The notes under the pieces: generated by a model
The model's input: the letters and a program-made list of their open reading frames with translations, nothing else
Told to the model about the DNA's origin: nothing
The model's database searches: none
Translations under genes and position numbers: made by a program
Shown: positions 55,015 to 64,000 of the stretch, piece after piece
Layout of the letters: every line of letters begins with the position of its first letter
How positions within the stretch are numbered: position 1 is the stretch's first letter
From: an uncultured Alphaproteobacteria bacterium
GTDB lineage: Bacteria > Pseudomonadota > Alphaproteobacteria > HIMB59
DNA: 64,000 nt
Assembly (NCBI GenBank): GCA_902619375.1
Contig: CACNEB010000003.1
Location: 1-64,000, forward strand
Direction of reading: 5' to 3'

Positions 55015-55659
55015 ATGCAAAAATACATATCTGAATTTATAGGCACATTTATTTTATTAGTATCAATTGTTGGATCTGGCATAGCAGGACAGCAATATAC
55101 GAATGATCAAATGGTAATTTTATTTAGTCATGCTGTTGTAATAGGTTTCACACTAATTTTTATAATTAGAATATTTGCAAATTTTTCTGGAGCTCATTTT
55201 AATCCTATTGTTTCAATTATATTTTTCTTACAAAAAGAATTGAGTTCTAGGGATTTATTTCTTTATATACTAATACAAATCATTGCAGCTGTACTAGGCA
55301 CACTTTTTGCTAATTATATTTTTGGATTAAATGTAATTGAGATTTCTTCAAATATAAGAAGTGGGGCAAATATATATATTTCCGAATTTTTTGCTGCAAC
55401 TGGATTGTTATTGGTCATACTTTTATCTAGAGCAGATGGTAAAAATGTAGTTTCATTTAATGTTGGTATTTATATTACAGCAGCTCTTATATTTACATCA
55501 TCTACAAGTTTTGCAAATCCGGCTGTAACAATTGCTAGAATGTTTACTAAGTCATTTACAGGTATCAATCCCTCCACTGTAATATTTTTTATTAGTTGTC
55601 AAGTTATTGGAATGTTTGCTGCCTACATTTTGTATAACCAGTTCTTTAAAAGCAAATAA
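55015..55659 (+). CDS. Aquaporin/MIP-family channel
   Basis: A 214-residue, six-helix channel. The two half-helix motifs are SGAHFNPIVS (NPI instead of NPA) and SFANPAVTIARMFT (canonical NPA, with the selectivity Arg three residues on). Both halves have the MIP pseudo-repeat. It may carry water, glycerol or metalloid acids; no arsenic genes are adjacent. Confidence 0.88.
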   Translation: MQKYISEFIGTFILLVSIVGSGIAGQQYTNDQMVILFSHAVVIGFTLIFIIRIFANFSGAHFNPIVSIIFFLQKELSSRDLFLYILIQIIAAVLGTLFANYIFGLNVIEISSNIRSGANIYISEFFAATGLLLVILLSRADGKNVVSFNVGIYITAALIFTSSTSFANPAVTIARMFTKSFTGINPSTVIFFISCQVIGMFAAYILYNQFFKSK

Positions 55660-55703
55660 TTTCAAGGATTTTTGTAAATTATTAACAGAGACAATTCGTA
55701 TTG

Positions 55704-55731
55704 TTGACTTACTTACAGGTTAAATTTTAAT
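55704..55731 (+). promoter_or_regulatory. Possible promoter of katG
   Basis: TTGACT (55704-55709), 16 bases, TTTAAT (55726-55731), 31 nt before the katG ATG; AGGAGA Shine-Dalgarno follows at about 55752. No recognisable OxyR box could be confirmed by eye. Confidence 0.4.
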
Positions 55732-55753
55732 GACTTCAATATTAATTAAGTAG

Positions 55754-57916
<2,163 letters not shown>

Positions 57917-57919
57917 TTA

Positions 57920-58582
57920 ATGTTCAATTATGGTAATATCCAACTTAAAGTTTGTGGTATTACAGATCAAAAATCTTTAGAAGTAATTCAAAAGTACTCT
58001 GTAAGTAGGGTGGGCCTTGTAAGTGATTACTTATATGGCCCAAATACACTTAGTACTAAAGAAATTCAAGAACTGACTATTGCATCCTATAATTTAAAAT
58101 TAAATCCAATTTTATTGATTGGAAATGTACAGATGCAAGAAGTAATTAGTATCGTAAATGATGTAGCAATAAAAGAGGTTTGTATATCTAATCAATATAA
58201 AAATGAAGAAATTGAATTGCTGAATAATAAAACAGATGCAAAAATTTCAATTTCGGTAAATTATGAGAATTTTGACTATAATTTCTTTGAAGAGATTTTA
58301 AATAATATAAGTAGTTTTTATTATGATTTAAATATTTACAGAAAAGATACTATTGAGAAAAAATCTCTTGTAAAATGTGAAAAACAAATCAATCAATTAA
58401 AGAGCTTTGCGAAACCTCTCTACCTAGGTGGGGGAATAAATACAGATAACATAAAAGAGGCAATTAAAACAATATCTCCTCATGGAATTGACATTTCGAC
58501 AGGCTTAAAAAAATCTAATAGTGTGGATGAAGAAAAGCTTAAAAAAATCCTTGATAATCTTGGGTTTGACGAGATTTCTTAA
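57920..58582 (+). CDS. Divergent phosphoribosylanthranilate isomerase-like (TrpF-like) barrel protein
   Basis: A 220-residue TIM-barrel protein. The N-terminal LKVCGITD (catalytic Cys) and C-terminal phosphate-binding LGGGINTDNIKEAI and GIDISTGLKKS match TrpF. The central VQLHG motif is missing (EVCISNQYKNEE), and the catalytic-Asp context reads FYYDLNIYRK. TrpF catalyses the third step of tryptophan synthesis; no other trp gene is nearby. It may be a working but diverged TrpF or a new function. It is 3 nt after katG; the end overlaps folK by 44 nt. Confidence 0.7.
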   Translation: MFNYGNIQLKVCGITDQKSLEVIQKYSVSRVGLVSDYLYGPNTLSTKEIQELTIASYNLKLNPILLIGNVQMQEVISIVNDVAIKEVCISNQYKNEEIELLNNKTDAKISISVNYENFDYNFFEEILNNISSFYYDLNIYRKDTIEKKSLVKCEKQINQLKSFAKPLYLGGGINTDNIKEAIKTISPHGIDISTGLKKSNSVDEEKLKKILDNLGFDEIS

Positions 58583-59066
58583 TAATAAATCGTTCATCTA
58601 AATTATTTATGAGTCTTTTGTAAGTATATTGAGTTTTTAAATCAATAAAATTAGGATTGAGGTCTAATACTGGCTGTATAACAAAATCTCTTAAATGTGA
58701 GGAAGAGTGAGGAATTGATATTAAATGATTTTTAACTTTCAAGTTTTCGAATTGAATAAGATCTAAATCAATTCTTCTTGGCCCATTCTCTAAAATTTTA
58801 TTTTTTTTAATCAGCTTTTCTACAGCGCTCATTTTTATAAATAGCTCATTAAAAAATAAATTTGTAAGGAATAAAAAAGCAGCATTATGAAAATATTTTT
58901 GGGTGGTTAAACCAAAGGGCTTGGTAAAATAAACCCTACTGACCTTTTTAACATGACCAAATTTATTCATTAAGTTTAATGCATTGTTAAAATTACTTCT
59001 CCAATTGCCTACATTTGATCCGATAGCAATATATGATTTATATCGATACGCTAACTTTTTTTGCAT
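58539..59066 (-). CDS. folK: 2-Amino-4-hydroxy-6-hydroxymethyldihydropteridine pyrophosphokinase (FolK)
   Basis: A 175-residue folate enzyme that pyrophosphorylates hydroxymethyldihydropterin. Motifs: SYIAIGSNVGNW, VYFTKPFG, the signature GPRRIDLDLIQF and IPHSSSHLRDFVIQPV. The ATG at 59066 is preferred to a TTG at 59087. Last gene of the pab-fol operon; overlaps folB by 29 nt and the convergent TrpF-like gene by 44 nt. Confidence 0.93.
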   Translation of the reverse strand: MQKKLAYRYKSYIAIGSNVGNWRSNFNNALNLMNKFGHVKKVSRVYFTKPFGLTTQKYFHNAAFLFLTNLFFNELFIKMSAVEKLIKKNKILENGPRRIDLDLIQFENLKVKNHLISIPHSSSHLRDFVIQPVLDLNPNFIDLKTQYTYKRLINNLDERFIIKKSRQTQDYQGFF

Positions 59067-59385
59067 TATATTTTTTAGCAATCTCAATTTTATTTATTTC
59101 TAATTTTTCTATTTGGATTGGAAACTTATCATCTAGTTGTTTTTTAAGATCTGTAATTAATTTTTCCAATGTTTTATATTGAGAGGCTGAAACAAATTTA
59201 ATTATTTCATTTTTGATATCTGAATAACTTGTAACATTTTCAATATTGTCAAGATCTTGATTATGATCAATTTCTAACTGACATTTTATACTTATTAATA
59301 TAGTTTGGGGTTTTAACCTTTCTTCTTCGAACACTCCAATAATTGTGTCGACTTTTAGCTCTTCTATTTCGATAAAAAATTTCAT
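59038..59385 (-). CDS. folB: Dihydroneopterin aldolase (FolB)
   Basis: A 115-residue enzyme that cleaves dihydroneopterin. The catalytic Glu lies in IIGVFEEERLKPQ, the Tyr in TSYSDI, and a C-terminal Lys in AKKYNAKKVSVSI. The start overlaps the folP stop by 4 nt. Confidence 0.9.
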   Translation of the reverse strand: MKFFIEIEELKVDTIIGVFEEERLKPQTILISIKCQLEIDHNQDLDNIENVTSYSDIKNEIIKFVSASQYKTLEKLITDLKKQLDDKFPIQIEKLEINKIEIAKKYNAKKVSVSI

Positions 59386-60197
59386 TTATTTAATGCTTTC
59401 AAAACTTTTATCATTTGATTTGTCTCTTTGACATCATGAATTCTATATGTATGAATATTTTGTTCGAGAGCATGCGCTACAGAAGCTAAAGAGCCTCCAA
59501 TCCTTTCATCGGCATTTGATGGGTCAATATAGTTTATCCAACTTTTACGTGAGGATCCCAATAATACTTGGATATTTGCACTACTGAATTTCTTCAAAGA
59601 TTTCATTAATTGTAAATTTTGATTTAGTGTTTTGCCAAATCCTATACCAGGATCAAACCATACCTTTTTGAGATTAATCTTCATTTTATTAAGTGTTTTC
59701 AATCTTTTTTTAATAAAATAATCAAATTCTCTTACCATATTTACTCTGGAATTAAGATTTTTTTGCATTTCCTTTGGTGTTCCTCTTTTGTGCATTAAGA
59801 TAAGTCCTGCGTTATATTTCTTTATAAGTTTAAATAGCTCTTCTGATCCTCCATTAATATCATTAATGATATGGGCACCTTTTTTCAGTGCATACTCTTG
59901 GGACTCAATTTTATACGAGTCCACAGAGACAAGGTATTTCTTATAGTTTAAATATGGTAAAATTTTGGATAAACGATTTATTTCTTCAATATATGTAATT
60001 GGCTCGCTATTTGGTCTAGTGCTTTCAGCACCAATATCAATAATTTGTGCACCATCTTTAACCATTGCATTTATATGTTTCAATGCAGTAGATCGTGAAA
60101 ATGTTTTTCCTCCATCACTAAATGAGTCAGGTGTAAAATTACATATACCCACTAATAAAGGCTTTTTCAAAGCAAAGGAATGTTGATTAAATTTCAT
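59382..60197 (-). CDS. folP: Dihydropteroate synthase (FolP)
   Basis: A 271-residue TIM-barrel enzyme that joins pterin pyrophosphate and p-aminobenzoate; the target of sulfonamides. Signatures: GICNFTPDSFSDGGKT, IIDIGAESTRPNS, INDINGGS, LMHKRGTPKEMQ, VWFDPGIGFGKT and LLGSSRKSWI. It overlaps pabC by 11 nt and folB by 4 nt. Confidence 0.96.
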   Translation of the reverse strand: MKFNQHSFALKKPLLVGICNFTPDSFSDGGKTFSRSTALKHINAMVKDGAQIIDIGAESTRPNSEPITYIEEINRLSKILPYLNYKKYLVSVDSYKIESQEYALKKGAHIINDINGGSEELFKLIKKYNAGLILMHKRGTPKEMQKNLNSRVNMVREFDYFIKKRLKTLNKMKINLKKVWFDPGIGFGKTLNQNLQLMKSLKKFSSANIQVLLGSSRKSWINYIDPSNADERIGGSLASVAHALEQNIHTYRIHDVKETNQMIKVLKALNK

Positions 60198-60966
60198 GAT
60201 AATTCCTTTTTATCATAGTTTCATAATCTTTTTTTAATTTTTGAAAATATTTTGTAGACGCTCTCTTCCACAAAATACTTTGAATTTTTTTTATTGAGGT
60301 AATACCTCTACCAGAGCCAATCGATAATATCTCACTGTATTCTTTTAGATCCTCTAATAAAATTTTTCTTTTAATAAATTTCAATTTTGATATCTCTTCG
60401 ATAAGCTTCAAAGTATTTCCATGATAATAGCCAGTTTTGGGAATATAAATTTTATCTCCTTTTACGAAAACTAAATTTGTGACTGCTCCTTCTGTAATTT
60501 CATTGTCTCTTAGTAATATAATTTCATTTTCAGAGTAATTTATTTCACTCATGAACTTTAATAATTTTTTGTAAAATAAGTTTTTATTTTTAAAGTCTCT
60601 TCTTTTGTATTTTTTTATAAATCCAATTACACTATCTTTAGTTGTTGTTCTCTTTCTAAAAGAAATTGATAATGTTGTTCCATTAGTTGCTATTCTCAAC
60701 AAGTGATTGAAATTTTTGATTTTCTTTAAATCCTCTCCCACTAAACTTCTGATAATGTTTAAATCTATTTTGGTAGCAAATTTATAATCCCGACATGTTG
60801 TGTTAAAAGTCCTCAAATATTTATTTAAACCTATTAACCTAGGTGTTTTTCCAATCATAGGTATGGATGTAAAAACACCTTTTTGACCCCACAGTGGCTT
60901 AAATTGTGAGGTGTAATATGAATTATTTTTTATATTGAATGATTTTTCGAATAAATTGTTTGCCAT
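60187..60966 (-). CDS. pabC: Aminodeoxychorismate lyase-like protein (PabC, fold IV PLP)
   Basis: A 259-residue fold type IV PLP enzyme that would release p-aminobenzoate from aminodeoxychorismate. The cofactor motif EITEGAVTNLVFV is clear; the Schiff-base Lys most likely lies in KKYKRRDF. LLRIATNGTT is also family-like. Placed between pabA and folP, it completes pABA synthesis. The sequence is diverged, so the assignment rests partly on context. Start overlaps pabA by 44 nt. Confidence 0.82.
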   Translation of the reverse strand: MANNLFEKSFNIKNNSYYTSQFKPLWGQKGVFTSIPMIGKTPRLIGLNKYLRTFNTTCRDYKFATKIDLNIIRSLVGEDLKKIKNFNHLLRIATNGTTLSISFRKRTTTKDSVIGFIKKYKRRDFKNKNLFYKKLLKFMSEINYSENEIILLRDNEITEGAVTNLVFVKGDKIYIPKTGYYHGNTLKLIEEISKLKFIKRKILLEDLKEYSEILSIGSGRGITSIKKIQSILWKRASTKYFQKLKKDYETMIKRNYHEI

Positions 60967-61489
60967 TTGGAGTCAAAAACGAGTCTGGGTGAAATTGTAA
61001 ACCACAAATATCATATTTATGACTTTCCAAACACATTGCAACATTAGTTTCTTCACATCTCATTGTAATATGCATTGAAGAGGAATTAAATGGCTCTTTT
61101 AGTTTTAAAGAATGGTATCTACCTACTTGATATAAAGCATTATTAGGAAATCTTAAACTTTTTGAATTCGTTCTAATATAAGTCTGATAACCATGAAATA
61201 TTTTTTCTTGCTTAGAAATAGTTCCACCCTCTCCATTAGCAATAAGTTGAAAACCAAGACAAATACCAATTATTTTTTTCTTTGATTTATAATTATTATA
61301 AATATCAAGTGATACTGGGTAATCTGAGGGCTTCCCTGGTCCTGGAGAAAAAATAATGATGTCAGATTTTTTTATGGATTTTTCTTTAATGTCATAAAAA
61401 TTTTTTACTTCTAAATTACCAAATCCTGACAACAAATGTGCGAGGTTATAAGTAAAGGAGTCTTCGTGGTCAATTAAAAGTAAATTCAT
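60923..61489 (-). CDS. pabA: Aminodeoxychorismate synthase glutamine amidotransferase (PabA)
   Basis: A 188-residue class I amidotransferase supplying ammonia to PabB. Nucleophile Cys77 is in GICLGFQ and the His is H167 in GLQFHPDSF. The third triad residue is Asp169 where the family has Glu (HPES). FSPGPGKPSDYP is canonical. It could also serve TrpE. Overlaps pabB by 4 nt. Confidence 0.93.
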   Translation of the reverse strand: MNLLLIDHEDSFTYNLAHLLSGFGNLEVKNFYDIKEKSIKKSDIIIFSPGPGKPSDYPVSLDIYNNYKSKKKIIGICLGFQLIANGEGGTISKQEKIFHGYQTYIRTNSKSLRFPNNALYQVGRYHSLKLKEPFNSSSMHITMRCEETNVAMCLESHKYDICGLQFHPDSFLTPNGKQFIRKIIQYKK

Positions 61490-62691
61490 TTTAATAAATC
61501 CAATAACGATTTAGCTTTTAAGTAATTTTCATGGTATTCATTTTTTGCAGTACTATCTAAAATCACGCCACTAGCAGCAAATACCTCATTATTTTTTTGA
61601 AAATTTAAAATAGATCTAATTATTATGTTAAAACTCATATCCTGTTTAGAGCGATAGTAACCAAAAGAACCAGTATAAATTCTTCTTGGTTCTTTCTCCT
61701 CTTTATTGAGTAATTTTAAAGTATTAATTTTTGGACAACCTATAACTGAGCCACCGGGCATCATCGCCTTAATCACTGCAGATAACCTTACATTATCAAG
61801 AAGTGTTCCTGAAATTTCAGAGACATTGTGGAAAATATATTGGTATTTTTGAACAAATTTTAAATTTTGAATTTTGACAGTGTTTGCCTTAGTTATACGA
61901 CTTAAATCATTTCTTTCTAAGTCAACAATCATATTATGTTCTTTGTCCTCTTTTTGATTATTTTCAAAAAACTTTCTAGCCTCTTTTGTTGATTTTACCT
62001 TATCTCTACTTACTGTTCCTGCTATTGGGGAGGTGATGATTTTTTTTCCTTTTACCTTAAAAAGGTTTTCAGGAGAGCAACTAATTATATTAAAATCATT
62101 TGTTCTAATACAAAAAGACTCTGGACTAAGATTTTTCTTCATCAAATTGAAAAATAAATTCACTACATCTAAATCTTTTTTGTTCGAATATTTTTGAGCA
62201 ATTTTTATTTGATAGGTTTCACCAGCCCTTATATTTTTTTTAAATTTATTAAAGATTTTTTCATATACTTGGACGTTTGGACTTACAGATATTTTATTGC
62301 TATTTGAAAAAGTAGTTTTATTTAAAGCTTTAAGGTCTTTTAGTAATTTTGATTTAGATTTGGTTACAATTTTAACTTGTTTATCTAAGATTATTTTAGT
62401 TTGTGGTCGAAAAAAAACTCCCTCAGGAAAAGATGAATTATCTTTGTTTACTTTTAAATTAATATTCTTACAAAGTAATTCATAACCGAAGAAGCCAATA
62501 TAACAATCATAGGGTTTATTTGATTTAAATCGCTCTAATTTATTTAAAAACTTATCTAAATTACCTATATTTAAATTAACTTTTTCAGCAAAATCCGTAT
62601 ATATTTCGAAATTATTTTTATCTGAGTTTCTATAAATTATTAATTCTTTATCAGAATTTAATAAAACACTGAGTATTTCAGAATTATTCAT
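61486..62691 (-). CDS. pabB: Aminodeoxychorismate synthase component I (PabB)
   Basis: A 401-residue chorismate-binding enzyme. Conserved motifs: TYQIKIAQKYSNK, SPENLFKVKGKKIITSPIAGTVSRDK, NDLSRI, and the chorismate site MMPGGSVIGCPK followed by YTGSFGYY. The ATG at 62691 is preferred to a TTG at 62697. PabB and anthranilate synthase TrpE are related; the run into pabA-pabC-folP favours PabB. First gene of the folate operon. Confidence 0.92.
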   Translation of the reverse strand: MNNSEILSVLLNSDKELIIYRNSDKNNFEIYTDFAEKVNLNIGNLDKFLNKLERFKSNKPYDCYIGFFGYELLCKNINLKVNKDNSSFPEGVFFRPQTKIILDKQVKIVTKSKSKLLKDLKALNKTTFSNSNKISVSPNVQVYEKIFNKFKKNIRAGETYQIKIAQKYSNKKDLDVVNLFFNLMKKNLSPESFCIRTNDFNIISCSPENLFKVKGKKIITSPIAGTVSRDKVKSTKEARKFFENNQKEDKEHNMIVDLERNDLSRITKANTVKIQNLKFVQKYQYIFHNVSEISGTLLDNVRLSAVIKAMMPGGSVIGCPKINTLKLLNKEEKEPRRIYTGSFGYYRSKQDMSFNIIIRSILNFQKNNEVFAASGVILDSTAKNEYHENYLKAKSLLDLLK

Positions 62692-62760
62692 AAGCAAATT
62701 TTAGTTATAAAGATTATTTATTCAACTGAAGCGATTGCTACAATTTCACATTCATTTATG

Positions 62761-62789
62761 AAAAATGCACCCTAACCAATGGGGTGCAT
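62761..62789 (-). terminator. Intrinsic terminator of the iron-binding protein gene
   Basis: ATGCACCC / GGGTGCAT stem with a loop of 9 bases; on the minus strand it ends in a run of T. It lies 45 nt downstream of the FbpA-type stop. Confidence 0.75.
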
Positions 62790-62833
62790 CGGGCCTATTT
62801 GAAGCGACCAACCTTTAAAATATAAAAAATCTT

Positions 62834-63835
62834 CTACTCGTCGTAATTTATTTTATTTAAAATATTAACAACAGCTTTTCGATTTTCAGCTATTTTTAAT
62901 AAATCAATATTGTCAAACTCAGCACCTCCTGCTAATTCATTAACACCATCTGATAATGGTACTTCGGGTGAAACAGGAAATTCATTATTGTCATTTGCGT
63001 ATATGCCCTGAGCTTTTTGACTAACTAAGAAATCCAAAAGTTTTTCAGATTTTTCTCTAGAACTTTCTTTAAGTAAAGCTATACCAGAAATATTAACATG
63101 AGTTCCTCTATCCTGTTGGTTAGGAAAAACAATTGTTGCTTTCTCGAGCCATATTTTTTGTTCTTCATTATTGAGCATCTTGAAATAATAATAATGGTTG
63201 CCGATACTTAGATCACAAACCCCTGCATATATTGCTTTGACTTGGTCTCTGTCGTTACCCTGAGGTTTTCTAGCTAAATTTGCCTTTAAATTAATCAAAT
63301 AATTCTCTAACCAGTCCTCACCATGATGAGCCATCAAAGATGCAAACAATGAAACATTATATGGGTGAAAACCTGATCTTGTACATATTCTTTCTTTATA
63401 TTTTTCAGATACTAAATCCTCATAAGTAATATCATTAAGACCTAAATCTTTATTTACGTATATAATCCTTGCTCTTTGAGTAAGGCCTATCCAATTATCA
63501 CTTTGGAGATGAGAGGGCACAGCAGAAGAATTATTAATTTTAATAGAGGCTCCTGCTTCAGCTACATCAATTAATCTTGATATATCTGATGCTAAGAATA
63601 CGTCAGCTACAGGTTTATCTTTTTCTAAAATAATTTTTTGAACTAAGCCTTTTTTGGAATATATCCATTCAACATCAATACCAGTTTGACTCTCAAATTC
63701 ATTTAAAAGAGGTTCAATTAACATTGGTTGTCTTTCTGAGTAAATTTTTAATACATCATCCGCATTTGCACCACTAAAACCAATAAAGAAATTAATTACT
63801 AAAATCTTTACTAAAAAAGAAATTAAATTTTTCAT
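62834..63835 (-). CDS. Iron(III) ABC transporter substrate-binding protein (FbpA/FutA type)
   Basis: A 333-residue periplasmic binding protein with a signal peptide (ILVINFFIGFSGANA-DD). Motifs: LKIYSERQPMLIEPLL, DVFLASDISRLIDVAEAG, and the iron-binding tyrosines in IGNHYYYFKML near residue 215. It gathers ferric iron for an ABC importer; the permease and ATPase genes are not adjacent here. The terminator after it suggests a single-gene transcript or a last gene. Confidence 0.9.
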   Translation of the reverse strand: MKNLISFLVKILVINFFIGFSGANADDVLKIYSERQPMLIEPLLNEFESQTGIDVEWIYSKKGLVQKIILEKDKPVADVFLASDISRLIDVAEAGASIKINNSSAVPSHLQSDNWIGLTQRARIIYVNKDLGLNDITYEDLVSEKYKERICTRSGFHPYNVSLFASLMAHHGEDWLENYLINLKANLARKPQGNDRDQVKAIYAGVCDLSIGNHYYYFKMLNNEEQKIWLEKATIVFPNQQDRGTHVNISGIALLKESSREKSEKLLDFLVSQKAQGIYANDNNEFPVSPEVPLSDGVNELAGGAEFDNIDLLKIAENRKAVVNILNKINYDE

Positions 63836-64000
63836 ATCATATTACTAATCTCAAATTGAAAAAATCTAAATACAAAAAAAAATGAATGTTACAAATGAAT
63901 AAAAAAAAACTATTTCTGAAATGAACTACAGATTAAAAATTTACTTTTTTTTTAAATTTATAACTAGTGAGTATTCTTCAAGAAGTGATAAGCAAGCTGG

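Noticed and set aside
63921..64000. Two open frames at the right edge (ATG at 63921 and GTG at 63967)
   Set aside because: Cut by the window end; neither has a clear Shine-Dalgarno or recognisable domain.

Overview
This is a strongly AT-rich, gene-dense chromosomal window with many 1-65 nt gene overlaps and no gap longer than about 240 bases. There are no rRNA or tRNA genes, no insertion sequence and no CRISPR array that I can see. The gene set points to a small-genome, oligotrophic marine alphaproteobacterium: a DMSP demethylase (DmdA), a ProXWV betaine transporter, choline dehydrogenase, an SbmA/BacA-type transporter, PII-AmtB, and groESL with a perfect CIRCE. It could be a HIMB59/AEGEAN-169, SAR11-like or SAR116-like lineage. 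The exact clade is inference, because no rRNA is present.

Layout. 1-6.1 kb: a minus-strand, overlapping nonulosonic (sialic-like) acid cluster with two NeuB paralogues, NeuC, a PLP aminotransferase, a 2-hydroxyacid dehydrogenase and an ATP-grasp ligase. 6.2-8.3 kb: groES-groEL under CIRCE. 8.4-19.4 kb: mixed housekeeping genes, including a flavoprotein-SelD fusion, TVP38, CcdA, a CDP-alcohol phosphatidyltransferase, an amino-acid dehydrogenase, NUDIX, transporters, MsrB, BioY, transaldolase, a tyrosine-phosphatase-like protein, and two tiny genes (a basic 27-residue peptide and a zinc-ribbon protein). 19.45-19.6 kb: a possible small RNA. 19.6-25.8 kb: exonuclease I, RmlA-like, CBS protein, SbmA-like, CysE and an Ldh_2-family dehydrogenase.

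25.9-41.7 kb is the most distinctive region: proXWV-aldehyde dehydrogenase-M19 peptidase-551-residue unknown-DUF3726-YeiH in one tight plus-strand run. It is followed by dmdA, an MFS carrier, RidA, a gamma-butyrobetaine-hydroxylase-like dioxygenase, an enolase-superfamily enzyme, a glutathione peroxidase and a pirin, and it ends at a strong terminator. With choline dehydrogenase at 44.7-46.3 kb, this looks like an uptake and breakdown region for methylated osmolytes (DMSP, glycine betaine, choline and perhaps carnitine-like compounds). The 551-residue protein and its DUF3726 partner are the main unknowns.

41.7-53 kb: amtB-glnK, SOUL and SH3-like envelope proteins, betA, a photolyase/cryptochrome, an ABC-2 exporter, a DMT permease, AlaX, a PIF1-like helicase and PncC. 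53.2-58.6 kb: a 27-residue membrane peptide behind a palindrome, an omega-amino acid:pyruvate aminotransferase, an aquaporin, KatG and a divergent TrpF-like protein. 58.5-62.7 kb: a complete pabB-pabA-pabC-folP-folB-folK folate operon. 62.8-63.8 kb: an iron-binding periplasmic protein of the FbpA type. Functions are read from motifs only; no database search was run.
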